In this document: in pieces, positions 8,888 to 17,843 of the stretch
How positions within the stretch are numbered: position 1 is the first letter of the stretch
Layout of the letters: the number at the start of each line of letters is the position of its first letter
DNA from: Basidiobolus ranarum
Lineage: Eukaryota; Basidiobolomycota; Basidiobolomycetes; Basidiobolales
Assembly (NCBI GenBank): GCA_040143965.1
Contig: JASJQH010000185.1
Coordinates: forward strand, 1 to 22,474
Reading direction: 5' to 3'
Length of the DNA: 22,474 nucleotides
Translations under genes and position numbers: made by a program
The notes under the pieces: model-generated
What the model was told of the DNA's origin: nothing
The model's database searches: none
The model's input: only the letters and a program-made list of their open reading frames with translations

Positions 8888-9921
8888 TTAAATGGCATGA
8901 AGCTGACTATTGCCACCATATTGTACTGGCAAGTTCTCATTGCTAATGTAATTCAATAGAGTCTTTTGAGTGTTGGCTTGACCAACCATAACGAATTTAC
9001 TCTTAGTACGAGCGCTAACAAATACCGACATGATATTAAATAACATCTCCATTAATCCAGGCACATTGACAAACAACTTGCAATCCAAGAATTCTGGATA
9101 ATGATCTTGAAATAATTGGATAATTTGTGATGAGGCTGCTTTCATGCGACGATCCATGCGGAATATGCTAGCACCATGATAGTCATGTACCTGAGAAAGT
9201 AAACAATGAATACTTGAGTGGGAAGGTGAATAATATAAGGGGTGGTTCATACCTGAGTCATTGACTCAATACCATTCTCAAAATCTAGTAAAGTAATGGC
9301 TTTTTCCATCAGTTGAACTCTCCACCGTACAAAACGCGTAGGAGTACCGTCAGCATCAAATACTTTATCAGCTTTCAAATTCCCATAGACATTGTAAGTC
9401 ACTGGCCCACCGGTCTTATTCGTTTTGTGAATGAATCCAAGTTCCTCGATTTCTTCAGGAAAAGTTTCGGTCATTAAAGATTGCATGTTGAACTCTTTAC
9501 GCCACTACGAAATTACGTGAGAAACGGGAAGTTGTAAGGAGAAAGTGGATCATATAAAATATTTACCTTGAGTGTTTCGAGTAGCATTGTTAAGGCTAGA
9601 TCCACTTTGAACTCTCGAGCTCTTAGGAATTTAAGAAGTATAACCTTCTGAGCCTTACTAAGTTCCTCTAAATTCGCAAGTGAAACTCCCCAAAGAGTAA
9701 GCTAGGTAAAGGTTCAAAATCAGTGAAGTCTTATTCGATTATGCCCGTAAATAAGGCTTTCTTGGTCTACTCAAAGTGATAAATAATAACTATATGAAGA
9801 TACTCACCTCATCGCCAGAAATGTCAGTTTTGGGCAGCTCTGCGATCGTGAGTAACCTCAGAGATTCCAAAGCTTGAATCTGTTCTTCAGTTAAGTTATC
9901 CACGTATCCTGTTTCTGTCAT
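8888..9921 (-). CDS. Sec14-like CRAL-TRIO protein, Sfh5-like
   Basis: Four exons: 9921-9808, 9701-9567, 9504-9253 and 9190-8888. All introns are phase 0 GT-AG, of 106, 62 and 62 bp. The product has 267 residues. The N-terminal CRAL-TRIO helix bundle is marked by ILLKFLRAREFKVDLALTML (59-78). The lipid-binding domain follows: GFIHKTNKTGGPVTYNVYGN, TRFVRWRVQLMEKAI (139-153), FQDHYPEFL, LFVNVPGLMEMLFNIMS, and the closing NENLPVQYGG. Sec14 proteins carry phosphatidylinositol or other ligands between membranes. H169-D170-Y171 sits where yeast Sfh5 has its haem-binding His173/Tyr175 pair, as I recall, and R-F-V-R-W-R precedes it. This places it nearest Sfh5, so it may bind haem rather than act as a plain lipid carrier. 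There is no N-terminal signal. The ATG chosen gives a normal N-terminus. Confidence 0.9.
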
Positions 9922-9925
9922 TATT

Positions 9926-9988
9926 CTAGTTGAAAGGAAAGATTGAAGTTGTTCGACTGAACTCTAAAAAGTGATCGAAAAAATCCAT
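9926..9988 (-). promoter_or_regulatory. possible uORF (20 codons) or 5' splice context before the CRAL-TRIO start
   Basis: An ATG at 9988 opens MDFFDHFLEFSRTTSIFPFN, whose stop TAG ends 4 nt before the main ATG at 9921. The same bases, CTTTCCTTTCAACTAG, look like an intron 3' end, so a leader intron is an equally good reading. The transcript start is unknown. Confidence 0.35.
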
Positions 9989-10271
9989 TTTAAAATAGAG
10001 TTGAAACTCAATGATCAAGATCTGATAACAGTAAGAATCAACTAGACTTAACCAAACAGAGGATTGATTAGAAATCGATATGATACATAATACTTCGAAT
10101 TTAATTAATCTCTCCAAAGCTTCCACTAGAACTTCTTGTCAAACATTAGTTCCTCATATACAGGTTTTTATAAACTCAAAATATTATCTGATCTGTATGT
10201 AGTGTATACCATTCACTACTCATTCCACAGTGTTTTTCCATAGTTGATTTCTCATATTTTACGATTTACAA
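9989..10271. other. spacer between CRAL-TRIO and repeat-protein genes
   Basis: About 280 AT-rich bp. It holds the CRAL-TRIO promoter, with no clear TATA box, and the 3' flank of the repeat-protein gene. Nothing else is recognised. Confidence 0.4.
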
Positions 10272-10277
10272 TTTATT
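10272..10277 (-). terminator. poly(A) signal AATAAA of the repeat-protein gene
   Basis: AATAAA on the minus strand lies about 50 bp past the stop at 10327. Confidence 0.6.
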
Positions 10278-10326
10278 GTGTAACCAGAGATCAATTATAC
10301 ATAATATATATTGCTTTCCCTTCTAA

Positions 10327-13203
10327 TTAAGGAAAAGAACCAGGGATTCGTTGAGTATTGGTATTATCACCAGGAATAATGCTTGATGGATGAGTAGCAC
10401 TGGAAACAGTAGTATGCTCACCCACGGAGCCTGGTAGATTATTATGAGAACTAGGCAAACCAGATTGCTGAGGGAAATTTGATGCTTTTAAAGGTGAATT
10501 ATCGTTATAATGAGGCTCCCCTAAAGTATGGGTACCTTCACCTAGAACAGCACCAGCGGTACCGGCAATTTCACGGCCATAGAGATTATCATGGTTACCG
10601 AGACTATTGGTTTCGCCAGTCAAGTGATGACCTAAAGGATTGCCAGTGTTGAGAGTACCATTGTTATTGCCAAGAACTCCACTCTCATTATTACTGAAAC
10701 TGTTAAAGGCCGGAGTTACTTCAACATGGTTACCACTGTGTCTACCAAGATGTTCAGGATTAGATACCTCGTTAAAGCCAGTAGAATTGAGGGTATTATC
10801 GTTGTTGTGATTGCGAAGACTATCAGTGCCGACATGTTGATGGGGGTGACCTGAATTTAATGGGGAAATATCATGGTGGTGGTGATCTCTTAAAGCATGA
10901 GTGCCTTCACCAAGGACAGCACCAGTGGCAGCGGCACCGGCAAGTTCACGGCCATTATGATTGTCATGGTTACCGAAACTGTTTGTTTCACCAGTCAGGT
11001 GGTGGCTTAATGGATTACCAGCGTTGAGAGTGTCATTATGATGACTGAATGGATTACCAGAGTTCAGAATGTCATTCTTATCGTTCCCGAGAACATTGTT
11101 TCCATTATTGTGATGGAGGCTACCAAAGGTAGGTGCGGCTTCTACATGGTTACCAACGTGTCCAGGGTTAGGCACATCATTAAAACCACGGTTGTGGACA
11201 TCATGTCCTTGTAATAAGTTGTTGGAGCCATTGCCCAAATTACTGAGGCCATTATCAGTACCGATATGTGGGAGAGCATTACCAGAGACTAATGATGAGT
11301 TTTCATGATGATTTCTCAGAGAATGAGTACCTTCACCAAGAGCAGCACCAGTGGCAGCAGCGCCGGCAAGTTCGCGGCCATGATGATTGTCATGATGACC
11401 AAGGTTGCTTGTTACATCAACTGGGTGGCTCAAAGATCCAGTAGAGTTGAGGGTGTTGTTGTTATTGTTAAGCATACTAGTTTCCTTGAAATTGTGAGAG
11501 TTATCAGTGCTGACATGTTGATGGGGGTGACCTGAATTCAATGGGGAAATATCACGGTGGTGGTGATCTCTTAAAGCATGAGTACCCTCACCAAGGACAG
11601 CACCAGTGGCAGTGGCACCGGCAAGTTCGCGGCCATGATGATTGTTATGGTTACCGAAACTATTTGTTTCACCAGTCAAGTGATGGCCTAAAGGATTGCC
11701 AGTGTTGAGAGTACCATTGTCATTGCCAAGAACTCTATTTTCATTATTACTGAAACTGTCAAAGGCCGGAGTTGCTTCAACATGGTTACCACTGTGTCTA
11801 CCAAGATGTTCAGGGTTAGATACCTCGTTAAGGCTACGGTTGTGGATATCATGCTCCGGTAGCAAATTATTGGGGCCATTGCTCAAATTGCCAAGTCCAC
11901 TACCAGAATTAAGCTGTTGGGGAAAGTTGCTAGAGTTTAATGGAGTGTTATCTGAATGATTTCTCAGAGAACGGGCGCCTGCTCCAAGAGCTGCATCAGT
12001 AACATTTGCACCAGAAACTTTACGATCGTTGTGATTTTGTCCAATATGCTCACCACTAGATAGTGGCTCCCTCAAATTTGAGTTCTGTTCCGTGGGCAAC
12101 ATCGTGCTATTGGCCCCAGGGGCATCATCATCCAAGTGTTGATGGAGATCACGTAGAAGTTTCTGACTCAGGGTTGAGCTGTCAGAACGAGCTGATAAAG
12201 TACGCTCCATAGGTCCACGATGCTCTTCAGGATGAGTGGTTAACATTTCACCATCTCTAGATGGATGAGAGGCCGGCACTGTCGAAGGTAAATGCTCGGT
12301 TGGTGCATGATGGTTAGCAGGGTCAATTGAATCATGACTTGCGTTGAGGACGTTTGGAGTGGCAGTAGTGGTATTGGGCAAAACGGTTTCATTGGGATTT
12401 GCTAAGCCATTTTTATAAGGTGTCACATCAGATTGTTGTAACTTATCATTATGATGATCATGTGAGTGAGCACCGGCACCTAGAGCTAATCCTGTGGCAG
12501 TTGCACCAGCGATATCCCGCCCAGTGTGTGTCTTACGATCAGATTGGTCAAGCAGAGCATGATCGTGATGATTTTCACGGTTGACTAATGAAGGGTCGTG
12601 TGGTGCATTGTTTGTTTGATCGTGATGGGGGATATTTTCAATTGAGGTGCCAGCAGCATCAGAACCAGATTGGGGATAACTTGATTGATGGGCGAATTGA
12701 GTATCCCTGGGATTTTGTACTCTTGGCTCCTGATCATGCCTTTCTCTTAGAGCCTCCTTTCCAAGAGTGGCACCAGCAATACCGCCTCCGATAGCACCAT
12801 GGCCAAGACGTTCATTGTCACGATTGACTTGGGAAGATGCTCCGGTGAGGTCAGAGTTGTGGCCATTGGTGTTATTGAGCTGGTTAATACCATTGTGCAA
12901 ATCATCCGAACCTCCTCTAACAGCTGTAGTTGACACATTAGATCTTGGCTGATCACTCAAGAGGGAGCCGGAGTGATGCTTGGATACAGGATTGGTTATA
13001 TTCCCAAGGGTACTGCTCTCTTCGTGAGTGTTATCTTTGTTTGATCTCAGGTCTTCACTTTTGCCTTCATATACTTTTTTAATATCATTCTTGTTAGGGA
13101 TTGAAGAAGCAAGACCCTTGATCGTTTCCTTCAAAGCAGTTATGTGTGGGTGACTGTATTCTTCGCTGCTGATAGAAGTAACTTTGCTTTGGTGGTTGGA
13201 CAT
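10327..13203 (-). CDS. His/Asn/Gly-rich protein with seven glycine-zipper repeats
   Basis: A single 958-residue open frame with no intron. Most of the chain is disordered, rich in N, H, G, S, T and D. Seven spaced modules interrupt it, at about 133-157, 225-252, 393-416, 522-549, 607-633, 749-776 and 873-898. The best ones read GRELAGAAATGAVLGEGTHA and then LRDHHHH. Each has small residues every fourth position (AxxxGxxxG), a glycine zipper of about 15 uncharged residues closed by His-rich sequence. Larger blocks are also duplicated: residues 497-568 match 724-795, and 459-519 match 811-871. The N-terminus (1-60) is more ordinary and perhaps helical (ITALKETIKGLASS). No signal peptide or enzyme motif. 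Comparable hydrophilic, Gly/His-rich fungal proteins are of unknown role. Stress hydrophilin, membrane-associating scaffold or metal binding through His are guesses. The start is supported by a TATA box about 72 bp upstream. Confidence 0.85.
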   Translation of the reverse strand: MSNHQSKVTSISSEEYSHPHITALKETIKGLASSIPNKNDIKKVYEGKSEDLRSNKDNTHEESSTLGNITNPVSKHHSGSLLSDQPRSNVSTTAVRGGSDDLHNGINQLNNTNGHNSDLTGASSQVNRDNERLGHGAIGGGIAGATLGKEALRERHDQEPRVQNPRDTQFAHQSSYPQSGSDAAGTSIENIPHHDQTNNAPHDPSLVNRENHHDHALLDQSDRKTHTGRDIAGATATGLALGAGAHSHDHHNDKLQQSDVTPYKNGLANPNETVLPNTTTATPNVLNASHDSIDPANHHAPTEHLPSTVPASHPSRDGEMLTTHPEEHRGPMERTLSARSDSSTLSQKLLRDLHQHLDDDAPGANSTMLPTEQNSNLREPLSSGEHIGQNHNDRKVSGANVTDAALGAGARSLRNHSDNTPLNSSNFPQQLNSGSGLGNLSNGPNNLLPEHDIHNRSLNEVSNPEHLGRHSGNHVEATPAFDSFSNNENRVLGNDNGTLNTGNPLGHHLTGETNSFGNHNNHHGRELAGATATGAVLGEGTHALRDHHHRDISPLNSGHPHQHVSTDNSHNFKETSMLNNNNNTLNSTGSLSHPVDVTSNLGHHDNHHGRELAGAAATGAALGEGTHSLRNHHENSSLVSGNALPHIGTDNGLSNLGNGSNNLLQGHDVHNRGFNDVPNPGHVGNHVEAAPTFGSLHHNNGNNVLGNDKNDILNSGNPFSHHNDTLNAGNPLSHHLTGETNSFGNHDNHNGRELAGAAATGAVLGEGTHALRDHHHHDISPLNSGHPHQHVGTDSLRNHNNDNTLNSTGFNEVSNPEHLGRHSGNHVEVTPAFNSFSNNESGVLGNNNGTLNTGNPLGHHLTGETNSLGNHDNLYGREIAGTAGAVLGEGTHTLGEPHYNDNSPLKASNFPQQSGLPSSHNNLPGSVGEHTTVSSATHPSSIIPGDNTNTQRIPGSFP
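10591..11829 (-). repeat. internal duplications within the repeat-protein gene
   Basis: Long near-identical DNA blocks lie in the same orientation: 11500-11715 against 10819-11034, and 11647-11829 against 10591-10773. The second block of each pair comes in the opposite order to the first, as expected from unequal crossing-over or gene conversion rather than one simple duplication. Confidence 0.75.
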
Positions 13204-13272
13204 TTTGGAGTGTAGTGTAGGATGAGCTAAATGTACAAAATGAAATATGAATTTGACTGGAGTTTAACTTGA

Positions 13273-13281
13273 GTTTATATA
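13273..13281 (-). promoter_or_regulatory. TATA box of the repeat-protein gene
   Basis: TATATAAAC on the minus strand lies about 70 bp upstream of the ATG at 13203. Confidence 0.6.
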
Positions 13282-14437
13282 AGATTATTGGTTAATCTAA
13301 TTTTACGTCACGAATGATGGCAGTGACTTCTGTATATAGTAAATAGTAATTTAATATGTAGTCATCGCAAGGAACCAAATTTAGATTGACCAGTTAGGAA
13401 ATTTGCTCAGCTGTAGAAATATATCGACAACGTGTATCTTATACGGCTCACCCACAGATTGACAAGTCATCCAGACCCGAAAACACGCTCCTTCGTTCTC
13501 ATGGTGACGTATCAAAGCTACAATGACATATTGAAGTCCAAGAAAAGGGTTGGCATAGATGCGTTATTCAAACTGTCTGAGTTCTTTCTAACAAACATTT
13601 TACCTATTACGCTACTCATTTTAGAATCATGACCTCATTTCGTAAAATTGGGTAATTCGATAGTTAAATACGCTGTAAACTACGATTGACAGTTACGTTA
13701 TAAACCACTAACATTCGTATCCTGTCAGAGTTATGTTTCAATGTGTTGCGAATATTGGCATATTCTGACTTGATCACTATTCGAGTAATAAGGAGAGTTG
13801 AGGATATCCATAAATACTCTAAGTATGCGTATAAAAATAACGTTTAGCATTTCTCTCCTTTCTGAATGCTCTTAGCATATCTGCTATAAGTTATTGATTT
13901 CAATAGTACAACTGTTACTTACGATAATTTTCAAAATTTAACCTTTTGGAACTATTGCTCAGTTATTTCTTTTATCTAATATATTTTAAAATTACATGGT
14001 TTATACTAGTTAATGGCTAACATGTACTTACAATTGTCAAAAAGTTCCAAAATAATTTCGTAAGCATTATAAGAGATGACTCCTGTTTCTTACTTATACC
14101 TTTGCTTTTATAAACTAGCTATCGAGTTTAGCATGCTAAAAGAAGTGGTATGCTTTATTATGTATTATCAACTGCACGAACAGATCAAGTTACGGTGATG
14201 AAAATCATTCCAAGAAATGATCCTTGTGATGCCAAAGGATTTTACCTGAAACCGATGTTGATAGGGTTAGGGTTAGGCATGCATACTCATTTACTTTTTG
14301 ACTATTGCTAAAATTATATGTGAGGATTTCTGAAACCACGGAAAAAGAACCTAACATAGTGTTTAAATAGAACCACACATTTTCTCTTCAAAGGCCTGTC
14401 TATATGAATGTATAAATACTTAAAATACCTTTATAAT
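13282..14437. other. non-coding spacer
   Basis: AT-rich spacer between divergent genes. A 66-codon plus-strand frame (13432-13632) shows no motif and is probably chance. It contains the imperfect inverted repeat at 13918-14064 and a short AGGGTTAGGGTTAGG run at about 14264-14278. Confidence 0.45.
13918..14064. repeat. imperfect inverted repeat, about 147 bp
   Basis: CTTACGA (13918-13924) and TTTTGGAAC (13944-13952) recur as exact complements GTTCCAAAA (14044-14052) and TCGTAAG (14058-14064), with unequal spacing inside the arms. It could be a small MITE-like element; no target duplication is seen. Confidence 0.4.
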
Positions 14438-14780
14438 TGTTGAAGTTAGCATTGCTTAAACACATAGTCATATATAGCTTAGTATTTAGTTATCTTATAT
14501 TGAACTAAGATATTACCCATTATTCCCATAAGGAATTTACTTAGAATATTGACACCAACTTAGAAGTTCTCGGATATATAGATTTTTTTAAACTTGTGCT
14601 AGAAGCCCCAAACTGTACACACAAGTTCCTGGGACCTTTCTTAACACATTCTACACGTTTGTTTGTTTACATTTTGACAAAACTATAAATGTCAGCTTTC
14701 TACTGAATAAATCAATAAGTGAAATCCACCAATTCTTGTAGTTCAAACCACTTTCAACAAACTCCCAAAATACTTTAACA
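14438..14780 (+). mobile_element. LTR-like repeat, full-length solo copy (D)
   Basis: This is a 343-bp member of the family found at 1-1605, in direct orientation. It runs from TGTTGAAGTTAGCATTGC to CTCCCAAAATACTTTAACA, with TG...CA ends and the 9-bp inverted terminal match. The flanking 5-mers, ATAAT and GAAAT, match only in part, so any target duplication has decayed. It is a fossil solo LTR or a non-autonomous LTR element, of intermediate age. Confidence 0.65.
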
Positions 14781-15439
14781 GAAATATCTTTCTATATAAC
14801 TTTGCAACTTGAAATAGTTTTATACTTGTATATCTCCTGAATCAAAAAAATAAACATACCATTGGAACATTTAGATACTCAGCAATGTTAGTAAACCAGC
14901 TCTATTCCTCTAATAGCTCATCTTAAAAATTACTACGATACATTGGGAAAACTACTTATTTCTGATAATTTAATACTGAAAATTCCTTTCATAGTATAAA
15001 TAGAAGATACAGCATTCGGGTGGCTATATCCAATATCTTAGCAAGTTAGAGCCATGCTCTACCTCTCTTACACTAAATCACGCACAAGAACAAAGCTCAT
15101 TTTAATACGGACTTGTATTGGCCATATGATCAATGTATTCCCGAAACATTGTTGAAAAATATGGTAATAGAGCAATGGAGTTACTGATTATGAAATCGTG
15201 TAACTAACAATTCCTATATGTAGTGCCGGCACCCGTGGTTTATTAGGATAATTCACTAGCATTGATTTACCCATCAACTAGTGTTGTGGATTTACTCACT
15301 GATTTACTCGGGCATTTTCATTCAATGCCATGGTTTTATTCACAAATTCCGCTCTCTTATCCACGTGAAAACTAATGAATATTTAGTTTCACATGACTAA
15401 GGTTTCAGATGGGTCAGCTAATACGTCAGATGGGAGAAG
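14781..15439. other. spacer upstream of the HADH gene
   Basis: AT-rich; no gene or RNA recognised. Its right end is the HADH promoter. Confidence 0.4.
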
Positions 15440-15448
15440 TATAAAATT
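15440..15448 (+). promoter_or_regulatory. TATA box of the HADH gene
   Basis: TATAAAATT lies about 65 bp upstream of the ATG at 15512. The leader is pyrimidine-rich (CCCTTTTAACCTCTCTTG) and has no upstream ATG. Confidence 0.6.
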
Positions 15449-15511
15449 GGAGGCTTATTTCAGTTTTTGCCTTCACCTGGACCCTTTTAACCTCTCTTGT
15501 TATTTTGTATC

Positions 15512-16593
15512 ATGAACACAATTAGTAGAGCCACACAAGCTACAAGCAGAGCCCGCGGTATACTTCGTCATTTTTCAACTGGTAATGTAAATTCTCAACT
15601 CGTTAAAGCCATTGGAGTGTATGGATCTGGTTTAATGGGTGCAGGAATTGCTCAAGTAGCTGCACAGAATGGTTACTCGGTTACTTTGGTAGACGTTAGT
15701 GAAGATCACTTGGCTAAGGGAAAATCCATTATCTCTTCCTCCTTGAAGAGAATTGCTCGTAAAAAGTTCACCGATGAAAATGAACAGAAAGAATTCGTTG
15801 CTAATACCATGACAAACATTCAAACTTCTACAAACTCTGAAGAGACCGCCTCTAAAGTAGACTTGATTGTGGAAGCAATTGTTGAAAATTTGGAGATCAA
15901 ACGTAAACTTTTTGAAAGCTTAGATAACGTAGCTCCTAAGCATACTATTTTTGCCTCAAATACCAGCTCTTTGCCTATTGGTGATATTGCTTCCGCTACA
16001 AAGAGACAGGATCGCTTCGGTGGCCTTCATTTCTTTAACCCTGTTCCTCAAATGAAGTTGGTTGAAGTGATTCGTACTGAGCACACTAGCGATGAGACAA
16101 ATCAAGCTCTATATGAAGTTTGTAAAGGAATGAAGAAAGTTCCAGTTGCTTGCAAGGATACACCTGGGTAAGACATAATGACATGTAGTAAGTCCTAGAT
16201 TTTATACTAACTAGTTTATTGTCTCAGATTTATTGTGAATCGTTTACTTGTTCCTTATCTCATGGAATCGGTTCGTTTAGCCGAGCGTGGTGAAGCTACC
16301 CCTGAAGATATTGATACTGCTATGAAGCTTGGTGCTGGTTATCCTATGGGTCCTTTCGAGTTGATGGATGTAAGTAGTGCATATTTCTAATTGAGAGACA
16401 TTTTACTTACAGTTAATTATAGTATGTTGGACTCGATACAATGAAGCACATCATTGATGGCTGGTACACTGTTGGCCAGGGCCTCAAGGGTGAGAATTTG
16501 GTCAAGCCCTCACCAATGTTAGATGAGTTAGTTAAGCATAAGCGTTTTGGACGTAAATCTGGTCATGGGTTTTACTCATATGATTCCAAATGA
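15512..16593 (+). CDS. mitochondrial L-3-hydroxyacyl-CoA dehydrogenase
   Basis: Three exons, 15512-16167, 16228-16369 and 16423-16593, with GT-AG introns of 60 and 53 bp. The product has 322 residues (human HADH: 314). It oxidises 3-hydroxyacyl-CoA with NAD+ in beta-oxidation. Residues 1-25 ([20 protein letters not shown]...) are Arg-rich without acidic residues, a mitochondrial presequence. The NAD fold follows: G38-x-G40-x2-G43 in [12 protein letters not shown]. The active-site stretch [14 protein letters not shown] holds catalytic H173 and E185. The C-terminal dimer domain has [27 protein letters not shown] and [15 protein letters not shown]. The end DSK is not a peroxisomal PTS1. The start is the ATG at 15512; a TTG 15 bp upstream in frame is not used. 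In the second intron, TATAG at 16422 is the acceptor, because the earlier CAG would shift the frame. Confidence 0.95.
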
Positions 16594-16633
16594 GAAATTT
16601 AAACTAAATTCTCACTCACTCTATATATATACC

Positions 16634-16639
16634 AATAAA
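16634..16639 (+). terminator. poly(A) signal AATAAA of the HADH gene
   Basis: AATAAA lies about 40 bp past the stop at 16591-16593. Confidence 0.65.
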
Positions 16640-17823
16640 CAACTTTTACAAAATCATGTTCAAAGTAATCAGCCTCAGAGAAAGTCACCAACACAACCCC
16701 TTAAATGACAATGAACAACGTGAAGTATTATACTTGACGAATATAATATCAAGGTTCTAAATTATGCTTATGCGAGTTTAAAATCAAGATTCTTGAAATA
16801 TCCAATAATAGAGTAGAGTTACCACATGGTTGTTATTTATCCTACAGTATATAGATCAAAAAACTATCTCAACCCCAGCCCTACCCTAACCCTAGCTGTA
16901 TATCCCTTTTAAAAATCGTAGATTCTATATTATATCCATATTCATATCCCTACTCATGTTTGGCATCAAGAAACTCAACATGTGGAAAAGGCGTACTTGT
17001 TTGCGTGTCTTGGTGCTGTATGTGTTCACATTCACGGTACCATGAGGTCATTGGAATGTGCATCTGATGTACGGGATGGAGCCACTTTCCAGGTCCAACC
17101 TATCATGTACTATTCTATTTGGGGATAGCTAACCCTAATAGATGCAAAAAGATGTGAGTTCTATTAAGGTGGTTTTCTGATGTCAATGTCCTAGAATTTT
17201 GATGTGCTAGCTTAATGCCCATCCTGGAACCATCCTAGAATTGGGCGTTGTTCACGCAAGATATATTGGGATTGAGTGTTTGTCGCAGGTTTCAGGAGTG
17301 TACAGCTTTAGGGTTGGGGCCAAATTCAAGAAAGTCATTGATGCTCTCTGCAGGATTCAAGGGGTGTAATCACAGTCTCATATATAGTCAATGGTAGAAA
17401 TCCCTCCTCTTACATTGATAACACTATAGGTAGATTTGGGTTTTCTGGTATTTATTTGTTGCATACGCTAACACGCTATTGTCAACTGTAGTAGGAAATA
17501 AATCAATACCAAAATGGTGGAACTACCCCTTCATTTAGAGCAAATACTTTCATTTGAGTCTCTACTGTAGGCGCTAATCCTAAAGGTGGATATAATGCTA
17601 AAACTCTACTTACTATAAATTGGGAACCACTTGATATGGACCTAGCTGCAGAAGCTAAGACTCTGGTATTATTGCTGAAGATGCTATCCCTACTGCATAC
17701 CGAGAGCTGCTTCAAATCAGAATCTGTGGTGTGAGCCTATCAAAACATTCATTTAAGCTATAGGATATTGAGATTCTGGAGCAACTCAAAAAGTCACATT
17801 AAATAGCTGATTTGACTTGACTT
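16640..17823. other. non-coding spacer downstream of HADH
   Basis: No gene is recognised. A minus-strand open frame at about 17503-17739 reads protein-like (SISSGSQFIVSRVLALYPPL, VETQMKVFALNEGVVPPFWY) but has no start ATG and no family I can name; it may be an exon or gene remnant. A run CCCTACCCTAACCCTAG lies at about 16877. Confidence 0.4.
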
Positions 17824-17843
17824 CAGTTACGCTGTGTAATTAT

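Noticed and set aside
11305-12952. Plus-strand open frames opposite the repeat protein
   Set aside because: They are shadows of the repetitive minus-strand gene; their own sequences look unlike proteins and change with each repeat.
13432-13632. 66-codon plus-strand open frame
   Set aside because: No motif or promoter, and it ends in ordinary spacer.
16410-16422. Earlier acceptor CAG in the second HADH intron
   Set aside because: Using it would shift the frame and lose the conserved YVGLDT segment; the TATAG 10 bp on keeps both.
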